The position numbers and the translations under genes are program-made. This document shows, in pieces, positions 23,851-29,363 of a stretch of 29,363 nucleotides of DNA. Numbering within the stretch: the stretch's first letter is position 1; every line of letters begins with the position of its first letter. The notes under the pieces were generated by a model. That model was not told where the DNA came from and did not search any database. It saw nothing but the letters and a program-made list of their open reading frames with translations. The DNA lies in NCBI RefSeq assembly GCF_030146175.1, contig NZ_JASLCE010000080.1, positions 1-29,363 on the forward strand, written 5' to 3'. Source of the DNA: Flavobacterium sp. Lineage in GTDB: Bacteria > Bacteroidota > Bacteroidia > Flavobacteriales > Flavobacteriaceae.

Positions 23851-24405
23851 ATGAAAAAAAATCTGTTTTTTTTAGTAGTATTCACCTTATTTTGTACTCC
23901 TTTTTATGCCCAAATGATCCAATTTGGGGTGAAAGCCGGAGTGAATTTCGCCAATTTTACCGGTGGTAATGTCGAAGGTTATGACTTTAAAACCATAACC
24001 AGTTATCACGCCGGGATTGTTTCGGAGATTAAATTACTAGAAAACCTTTCCATCCAACCGGAGCTTTTGTATTCTACTCAGGGTGCCAAACTGGAAGGAT
24101 TAGGTGATCAGATTAAAAATGAATTGGGCTATATCTCTATTCCGGTACTGGCCAAATTCTATCTGACTTCAAACAAACTTAGTCTGGAATTAGGACCACA
24201 GGCTTCCTTCCTGGTAAGCGAACGCAATAAAGTGAGTTCAAATGATTCCAAAACTTTTGATTTTGCCGTTGCCGGTGGTTTGAGTTATAAAATAACCAAT
24301 AGTATTTTTATACAGGGTCGCTATGCCCTTGGTCTTACCGAAGTCTCTAAAGATGCGGATGTCAAAAACTCGACCATCCAATTTTCTTTAGGCTATATGT
24401 TTTAA
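23851..24405 (+). CDS. PorT-like outer-membrane beta-barrel protein (porin family), paralogue of 19836-20423
   Basis: A 184-residue protein with a signal peptide (about 1-20, FCTPFYA before QMIQFG) and a barrel ending IQFSLGYMF. It aligns along its length with the protein at 19836-20423: FGVKAGVNFANF with FGIKGGMNFSTV, SIQPELLYSTQGA with SIQPEVLYSQQGF, ISIPVLAKFY with LNIPVLAKLY, LSLELGPQASF with LSVEAGPQFGF, and IQGRYALGLTEVSKDADVKN with LTGRYTYSLNEVVKDTDAKN. The two are dispersed paralogues about 3.4 kb apart. Function is unknown beyond the fold. The start region carries a 13-base direct repeat (see findings). It is monocistronic with its own terminator. Confidence 0.88.
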   Translation: MKKNLFFLVVFTLFCTPFYAQMIQFGVKAGVNFANFTGGNVEGYDFKTITSYHAGIVSEIKLLENLSIQPELLYSTQGAKLEGLGDQIKNELGYISIPVLAKFYLTSNKLSLELGPQASFLVSERNKVSSNDSKTFDFAVAGGLSYKITNSIFIQGRYALGLTEVSKDADVKNSTIQFSLGYMF

Positions 24406-24427
24406 CCTCACTCATAGGTTAGTTAGT

Positions 24428-24457
24428 AAGGGGATTGTTTTCGAACAATCCCTTTTT
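24428..24457 (+). terminator. Terminator of the barrel protein gene at 23851
   Basis: A 9-bp stem, GGGATTGTT (24431-24439) with AACAATCCC (24444-24452), is capped by a TTCG loop and followed by a T-run. Confidence 0.9.
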
Positions 24458-24549
24458 TAATCTCGTTACTCGCATTACTGACAGGTTTTAAAAATCAGTC
24501 AGGTGTAATAAAATGCTATTTTTAGTTATTTTTACAAAAAAAAGCATTC

Positions 24550-24963
24550 ATGAAACTGATCATTATTAACGGCCCGAATCTAAACCTCTTAGGAAAACGC
24601 GAACCCGAAATATACGGTTCCCAAACTTTTGAGGATTATTTTAAGATCCTGCAAAACCGCTTTCCCAATATTCATCTGGAATATTATCAGAGTAATATCG
24701 AAGGCGAGCTGATCTCCAAAATCCAGGAAAAAGGGTTCGATTTTGACGGTATCATCCTGAATGCCGGTGCCTATACGCATACTTCCATTGGTATTGGCGA
24801 TGCGATTAAAGCCGTGACTACTCCGGTGATCGAGGTTCATATTTCCAATACTTTTTCCAGAGAGCCTTTCCGCCACCAATCCTATATTTCGCCGAATGCC
24901 AAAGGGGTTATTATTGGTTTCGGTTTACAGAGTTATGATCTGGCGTTGCAATCTTTTTTATAA
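24550..24963 (+). CDS. aroQ: Type II 3-dehydroquinate dehydratase
   Basis: This enzyme removes water from 3-dehydroquinate to give 3-dehydroshikimate, the third step of the shikimate pathway, in the cytoplasm as a dodecamer. The 137 residues are slightly shorter than the usual 140-150. The family signature opens the protein: LIIINGPNLNLLGKREPEIYG, split as IINGPNLNLLG and KREPEIYG, with R17 and catalytic Y22. Later come N71 in ILNAGAYTHTS, H77, catalytic H97 in EVHISN, and REPFRHQSY (104-112) with R108. It is probably a single gene; the next gene starts 66 bases later, with only a weak hairpin between. No clear promoter was recognised. Confidence 0.96.
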   Translation: MKLIIINGPNLNLLGKREPEIYGSQTFEDYFKILQNRFPNIHLEYYQSNIEGELISKIQEKGFDFDGIILNAGAYTHTSIGIGDAIKAVTTPVIEVHISNTFSREPFRHQSYISPNAKGVIIGFGLQSYDLALQSFL

Positions 24964-25029
24964 CCCATGCAACCTTTTTGGATTTTAAAGCGTCATTAGT
25001 ATAATGAAACGCCTTAATACCCAATTCCG

Positions 25030-27513
25030 ATGAAAAAAACAATTACACTACTCACTCTTTTATGTACGTTCCTTTCCATGGCTCAGATCCGTGGAAAAGT
25101 GGTTACCAGTGCCGGTCAGCCGTTACCTTATGCCAGCGTATTGATTGAGAATACCTATAATGGTACCTCAACCAACGACAACGGTTTCTACGAAATCAGC
25201 GTAAAAGATCAGGGAACCTACACCCTTATTTACCAATGTCTGGGTTTTAAAACCAAAAAAATAACCGTTAACGTGAACCGCCTACCTTATATAGTAGAGG
25301 ACGTTACGCTTGCCGATGAAAATTTTATTCTGAATGAGGTGGTCATCAACAATAAAGAAAATCCGGCTAATGCTATTATTCGTAGTGCTATTGCCAGTCG
25401 GAAAAAGAATATGGCCAAATCGGATAAGTTTGAAGCCGATTTCTACTCCCGTGGAATTTTCCGTGTCAAGGATATGCCGAAAAAAATATTAGGACAGGAA
25501 ATTGGTGATATGAATGGCTCCATCGATTCAACCGGTACCGGAATCATCTATTTATCGGAAACCGTTTCGAAAATCGCGTTCGAAAAACCGAATAACCTTC
25601 GCGAGGAAATCATCGCCTCCAAAGTGAGCGGAAACGACAAAGGTTTTAGCTATAACACCGCTCGCGGTACGCATTACGATTTTTACGAGAATTACGTCAA
25701 TTTCGGAATCAATATGGTATCGCCCATCGCGAATAATGCGTTTAACTATTATAAGTATACGTTGGAAAGCACGTTTTTCGACAACTATAATCATTTGATC
25801 AATAAAATTAAAATCACACCGAAACGCGACAAAGAGCCCGTTTTTGAAGGTTATATCTATATCGTAGAAGACACCTGGGCCATTTATGCCGTAGATCTGG
25901 ACATAAAAGGTTATCGTATGCAGGAACCGGTGATGGAAACGATGAAACTGACTCAGAATTTCACCTATAATACCGGAACCGGAATCTGGGCCAAAAATAT
26001 TCAGACAATGGATTTTACAGCGGGGATTTTCGGGATTAAATTTACCGGTAAGTTTACGCACGTATTCAACAATTATGTTTTCCGCGATAGCTTTGAAAAG
26101 AAAACCTTCCGAAACGAAATCGTTACGATTCAGAAAGAAGCCAATAAAAAAGACAATACCTATTGGGATGCATTCCGTCCGGTTCCGCTAACCGATGAGG
26201 AAGTAACCGACTATCATAAAAAAGACAGTATTCAAACGCTAAGAACCTCTCGGGTTTATCTGGATTCCATCGATGCAAAAAAGAATAAATTCAGCCTGAG
26301 TGATATTCTTTTTGGTTATACGCATCGCAATTCGTTTAAAAAACAAATTTTTAGCTACGACGGTGTAATCGATCCGACTTCCGTTAATTTTAATACTGTA
26401 CAGGGATGGAATCTGAATTCCGGTTTTTCATTCCGCACCTGGGATGACGAAAAAGGGAGCGCTACCACCATTAGCAGTAAACTGAATTATGGTTTTGCCG
26501 AAAACCGTTTGCGCGTTGTGGGTAACATTTACCACCGTTTTAATTCGATTAATAATGCGTCTCTGAATATTTCCGGAGGAAGTAGTATCCAGCAGTTTAA
26601 CGCCGCACAGCCGATTAGCAACATCCTGAATTCGGTAACTACATTGTTCTTTAAAAACAACTTTGCAAAATTCTATAACAAAGAGTTTATTAGTATCTTT
26701 TACGGACAAGAGGTTGTTAATGGGATTACATTAAATGGAAAATTGGAGTATTCTGCCCGAAAACCGTTATTCAACAATACGGATTACGTTATTTTTAAAC
26801 GCGACAAACCGTATACCTCAAACAATCCGTTACTCCCGGAAGACAATACGATCGCAGCACTGGAAAAACACAATCTTGTAAAAGCCGGTATCGCCACCCG
26901 AATCCGATTTGGTCAGAAATATATCTCCAGACCGGATCGAAAAGTGAACATTCCGAACGAAAAATATCCGACACTATCGCTGGCCTATGAAAAAGCATTT
27001 GCCGGAAGTTCCGACAATTACAATTACGATCTTGTTTCCGGTGCTATCGATTACAACACCCGATTGGGAAATAAAGGGGATTTGGGAATCCGTTTTAAAG
27101 CCGGTAAGTTTTTTAATGCCGATAATATTTCGTTTGTCGACTATAAACATTTTAACGGAAATCAGACGCATATCGGAACCAGCGACCGCTATCTGAATGT
27201 ATTCAACCTGTTACCCTACTATTCCAACAGTACAAACGATGCGTATTTAGAAACGCATATCGAACACGATTTTAAAGGGTATATTATGAATAAAATTCCG
27301 CTATTAAACAAATTGCAGTGGAATCTGGTAGTTGGATTTCACCAGATTAATGTACCAAATGCCAAACCATATCAGGAGTTTACTGCCGGTTTCGACAATA
27401 TCGGATGGGGTAAATTCCGTATGTTCCGTGTGGATTATGTACGCTCCTATCAGAATGGTTTCCAAACCGATGGTGTTGTTTTTGGTCTGAAGATTCTCAA
27501 TATAATCGAATAA
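25030..27513 (+). CDS. DUF5686 outer-membrane protein with carboxypeptidase-regulatory-like domain
   Basis: An 827-residue exported protein. It has a signal peptide (about 1-19, FLSMAQ), a carboxypeptidase-regulatory-like beta-sandwich (about 20-105, IRGKVVTSAGQPLPYASVLIENTYNG in parts) and then a long region (about 115-827) of the DUF5686 type. The latter starts with NPANAIIRSAIASRKKN and continues with strand-rich stretches such as VFEGYIYIVEDTWAIYAVDLDIKGY (split by eye) and LSLAYEKAFAGSSDNYNYDLVS. It has no TonB-receptor plug, although the N-terminal domain and probable C-terminal barrel resemble such receptors. The family is widespread in Bacteroidota and of unknown function; an outer-membrane location is inferred. 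The gene follows aroQ and ends at a terminator shared with the convergent permease gene. Confidence 0.86.
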   Translation: MKKTITLLTLLCTFLSMAQIRGKVVTSAGQPLPYASVLIENTYNGTSTNDNGFYEISVKDQGTYTLIYQCLGFKTKKITVNVNRLPYIVEDVTLADENFILNEVVINNKENPANAIIRSAIASRKKNMAKSDKFEADFYSRGIFRVKDMPKKILGQEIGDMNGSIDSTGTGIIYLSETVSKIAFEKPNNLREEIIASKVSGNDKGFSYNTARGTHYDFYENYVNFGINMVSPIANNAFNYYKYTLESTFFDNYNHLINKIKITPKRDKEPVFEGYIYIVEDTWAIYAVDLDIKGYRMQEPVMETMKLTQNFTYNTGTGIWAKNIQTMDFTAGIFGIKFTGKFTHVFNNYVFRDSFEKKTFRNEIVTIQKEANKKDNTYWDAFRPVPLTDEEVTDYHKKDSIQTLRTSRVYLDSIDAKKNKFSLSDILFGYTHRNSFKKQIFSYDGVIDPTSVNFNTVQGWNLNSGFSFRTWDDEKGSATTISSKLNYGFAENRLRVVGNIYHRFNSINNASLNISGGSSIQQFNAAQPISNILNSVTTLFFKNNFAKFYNKEFISIFYGQEVVNGITLNGKLEYSARKPLFNNTDYVIFKRDKPYTSNNPLLPEDNTIAALEKHNLVKAGIATRIRFGQKYISRPDRKVNIPNEKYPTLSLAYEKAFAGSSDNYNYDLVSGAIDYNTRLGNKGDLGIRFKAGKFFNADNISFVDYKHFNGNQTHIGTSDRYLNVFNLLPYYSNSTNDAYLETHIEHDFKGYIMNKIPLLNKLQWNLVVGFHQINVPNAKPYQEFTAGFDNIGWGKFRMFRVDYVRSYQNGFQTDGVVFGLKILNIIE

Positions 27514-27524
27514 CAATGCTATGT

Positions 27525-27563
27525 AAAACCTGTCCGATTTTATCCGACAGGTTTTATTTTTTT
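27525..27563. terminator. Bidirectional terminator overlapping the stop codon of the TauE/SafE gene
   Basis: A 10-bp stem, AAAACCTGTC (27525-27534) with GACAGGTTTT (27546-27555), can extend through GAT/ATC, and a T-run follows on the plus strand. Its right arm includes two bases of the minus-strand TAA, and the T-run encodes that protein's last lysines. Confidence 0.85.
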
Positions 27564-28327
27564 ATAAAGATATCATACGCAAAACGGATCAGCGTTCCGA
27601 TAACGACTACCAAAAAGAAGATCCGGATAAAACCGTTTCCTTTATTAAGAGCCAGTTTGGCACCAACCCATCCGCCCAAAGCATTACTGGCCGCCATTGG
27701 CAAAGCGATCATCCAGATAATTTTTCCTTTAAGCAAAAACAGGCATATCGATCCGAAATTGGTTGCCAGATTGACCAGCTTGGCATTCGTTGAGGCTTGT
27801 AAAAAATCCATTCCCAACAGGGAAATAAAACCTACTACAAAAAAACTTCCGGTTCCGGGACCGATAAATCCATCGTAAAACCCAACAATACAGCTAATAA
27901 TCGCGCCGCGGATTACGATTGTCCGCGGACTAATTTCCGCTTCTTCCTTACGCTGACCAAAGTCTTTTTTAAGAAAGGTATAAATCGCCAACGCAATCAG
28001 AATCACCAACAGCAACGGTTTCATAAAATCGTTACTAACCATTGTAAGCACCTGCGATCCGGCAAAAGCCGATACAAAGGCCAAAACAGCCATCAGGAGT
28101 AATAACCGCCATTTAACGGTTACTTTTTTAATATATTGATACGCTGCAGATGACGTTCCGCAAAAGGCCGGTATTTTGAGCGAACCAATCACCGACGACA
28201 CCGCATAATTTGGCAACAAGATCAACGCTGCCGGAGTTTGTATCAATCCGCCGCCACCTACAATGGCATCCACAAAACCAGCTACAAATGCAGCCAGACA
28301 AAGTAATACTATAGTAATCGTTTCCAT
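27554..28327 (-). CDS. TauE/SafE family anion permease
   Basis: A 257-residue inner-membrane protein with about eight membrane helices. The N-terminal motif AGFVDAIVGGGGLIQTPAAL is typical of the TauE/SafE (TSUP) family, and its inverted partner, VGFYDGFIGPGTGSFFVVGF, comes in the second half, at about residue 150. Family members export sulfite, sulfoacetate or related organic anions, or take up such compounds; the substrate here cannot be read, and there are no sulfur-metabolism genes nearby. The terminator of murA lies in its short upstream gap, so it probably has its own promoter, although no clear match was found. Its stop codon is part of the terminator shared with the DUF5686 gene. Confidence 0.92.
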   Translation of the reverse strand: METITIVLLCLAAFVAGFVDAIVGGGGLIQTPAALILLPNYAVSSVIGSLKIPAFCGTSSAAYQYIKKVTVKWRLLLLMAVLAFVSAFAGSQVLTMVSNDFMKPLLLVILIALAIYTFLKKDFGQRKEEAEISPRTIVIRGAIISCIVGFYDGFIGPGTGSFFVVGFISLLGMDFLQASTNAKLVNLATNFGSICLFLLKGKIIWMIALPMAASNALGGWVGAKLALNKGNGFIRIFFLVVVIGTLIRFAYDIFIKK

Positions 28328-28332
28328 ATTCC

Positions 28333-28373
28333 AAAAGAAAAAGAGCCAAATCCCATTTGGATTCAGCTCTTTT
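28333..28373 (-). terminator. Terminator of murA
   Basis: AAAAGAGC (28339-28346) pairs with GCTCTTTT (28366-28373). Inside, AATCC/GGATT forms a second helix, or CCAAAT/ATTTGG forms instead. A T-rich tract follows on the minus strand. It lies 21 bases after the murA stop and just before the permease start. Confidence 0.82.
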
Positions 28374-28393
28374 GCTATACTGCTTTAATTATA

Positions 28394-29363
28394 TTATACG
28401 CGAACGATGTTGGCTCCGATAGCGCGTAATCTTTCGTCAATTTTTTCGTATCCGCGATCGATTTGCTCGATATTCTGAATGATACTACTTCCTTTGGCTG
28501 ATAATGCCGCGATTAGTAATGAAATACCGGCACGGATATCCGGTGAGGACATCGTAGTTGCTTTTAATTGCGATTTAAAGTTATGTCCGATAATCGTTGC
28601 TCTATGCGGATCGCAAAGGATGATTTTGGCGCCCATATCGATCAATTTATCGACGAAGAACAAACGGCTTTCGAACATCTTCTGGTGAATCAGCACTTCT
28701 CCTTTGGCCTGTGTTGCCACAACCAAAACGATACTTAGCAAATCGGGAGTGAATCCCGGCCAAGGCGCATCGGCAATCGTAAGGATCGATCCGTCGATAT
28801 CGGTTTTGATTTCATATCCGTCCACATGAGCCGGAATATAGATATCGTCTCCTTTTCGTTCCAAGGTGATTCCCAGTTTGCGGAACGTATTTGGAATAAC
28901 GCCCAGGTTATCCCAGCTTACGTCTTTAATGGTGATTTCACTTTGTGTCATCGCTGCCAAACCAATCCACGAACCGATTTCGATCATGTCCGGAAGAATT
29001 CGGTGTTCGCATCCGCCCAAACGCTCCACTCCTTCGATTTCCAACAGGTTGGAACCTACTCCGGTGATTTTAGCGCCCATCGCGTTTAGCATTTTACACA
29101 ATTGCTGTAAATACGGCTCACACGCAGCGTTATAAATGGTAGTTTTTCCTTCGGCCAAAACAGCTGCCATTACGATATTGGCGGTTCCGGTTACAGAAGC
29201 TTCGTCTAAAAGCATATAGGTACCTTTTAGTTTTTCGGCTTCCACTCCGTAGAAATAGTCTTCTTTATTATAGCGGAATTTTGCTCCTAAATTGATAAAC
29301 CCTTCAAAGTGGGTATCCAAACGACGACGTCCGATTTTGTCTCCACCCGGTTTTGGAATATAT
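28394..29363 (-). CDS. murA: UDP-N-acetylglucosamine 1-carboxyvinyltransferase, C-terminal three quarters (5' end outside window)
   Basis: MurA transfers enolpyruvate from PEP to UDP-GlcNAc, the first committed step of peptidoglycan synthesis. The frame is open to the window edge and about 322 of roughly 435 residues are present. An internal TTG at 29320 is not the start, because the conserved reading YIPKPGGDKIGRRRLDTHF runs on upstream of it. The domain pattern fits: DEASVTGTANIVMAAVLAEG, LEIEGVERLGGCEHRILPD, DIDGSILTIADAPWPGFTPD, MFESRLFFVDKLIDMGA and RAGISLLIAALSAKGSS. In the active-site loop the residue aligned with Escherichia coli Cys115 (PGGCTIG) is Asp (PGGDKIG, codon 29341-29339). 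Such enzymes elsewhere are active and naturally insensitive to fosfomycin. A terminator follows the gene. Confidence 0.96.
   Translation of the reverse strand, partial: YIPKPGGDKIGRRRLDTHFEGFINLGAKFRYNKEDYFYGVEAEKLKGTYMLLDEASVTGTANIVMAAVLAEGKTTIYNAACEPYLQQLCKMLNAMGAKITGVGSNLLEIEGVERLGGCEHRILPDMIEIGSWIGLAAMTQSEITIKDVSWDNLGVIPNTFRKLGITLERKGDDIYIPAHVDGYEIKTDIDGSILTIADAPWPGFTPDLLSIVLVVATQAKGEVLIHQKMFESRLFFVDKLIDMGAKIILCDPHRATIIGHNFKSQLKATTMSSPDIRAGISLLIAALSAKGSSIIQNIEQIDRGYEKIDERLRAIGANIVRV

Noticed and set aside
24990..25012. Hairpin GCGTCATTA/TAATG-AA-ACGC between aroQ and the DUF5686 gene as a terminator
   Set aside because: The stem is bulged and no T-run follows; weak evidence only.
25552..26061. 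169-residue open frame on the minus strand
   Set aside because: It lies wholly inside the DUF5686 gene on the opposite strand and has no family resemblance; a shadow frame.
29318..29320. TTG as start of murA within the window
   Set aside because: The conserved MurA active-site loop continues upstream to the window edge, so the gene is cut and starts outside.

Overview
The window looks like ordinary chromosome from a member of the Bacteroidota, most likely the family Flavobacteriaceae and Flavobacterium-like. The grounds are: A/T-rich gaps with the Bacteroidota promoter pattern (TTTG or TTG about 17-20 bases before TAnnTTTG) and no Shine-Dalgarno sequences; a secreted protein with a type IX secretion (T9SS) sorting tail; a TonB-dependent receptor and a DUF5686 barrel, each with a carboxypeptidase-regulatory-like N-terminus; a cysteine-free L31; and an alternative Bacteroidota-type GlmU. 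I see no rRNA, tRNA, CRISPR array, insertion sequence or prophage, and no gene-free gap over 300 bases.

Layout. 1-2175: the end of an OmpR-type response regulator, its histidine kinase, and a small secreted PepSY-like protein, closed by a terminator shared with the convergent gene. 2186-5257 (minus strand): aspartase (aspA), an alternative GlmU, and ribosomal protein L31 type B with a roughly 100-nt structured leader. 5499-11285 (plus): a tight five-gene operon (DUF4199 membrane protein, family 2 glycosyltransferase, phosphosugar mutase, MsbA-like ABC exporter, DUF2971 protein) whose last stop codon overlaps that of a convergent EF-hand lipoprotein. 12055-16228 (minus): an M23 peptidase followed by an overlapping TonB-dependent receptor that appears to start with TTG. 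16416-18784 (plus): a small coiled-coil protein, zapA, a structured RNA best explained as 6S RNA (ssrS), and ribonuclease Y. 18845-19747 (minus): xerD. 19836-24405: three small outer-membrane barrel proteins and a large T9SS cargo protein of unknown function. 24550-27513 (plus): aroQ and a DUF5686 protein. 27554-29363 (minus): a TauE/SafE permease and the C-terminal three quarters of murA, cut by the window edge.

How the genes fit together. Much of the window serves the cell envelope: GlmU-type UDP-GlcNAc supply and MurA for peptidoglycan, a sugar mutase, glycosyltransferase and exporter operon for surface glycans or lipids, M23 wall hydrolysis, ZapA for division, and several outer-membrane proteins. 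No large undescribed system is evident. The most interesting signals are the 6S-like RNA between zapA and rny, a hairpin in the L31 leader, an Asp in place of the MurA active-site Cys, the Asp-run sensor kinase beside a PepSY-like protein, and several overlapping gene and terminator arrangements. All calls come from reading the sequence; no database search or folding program was run.
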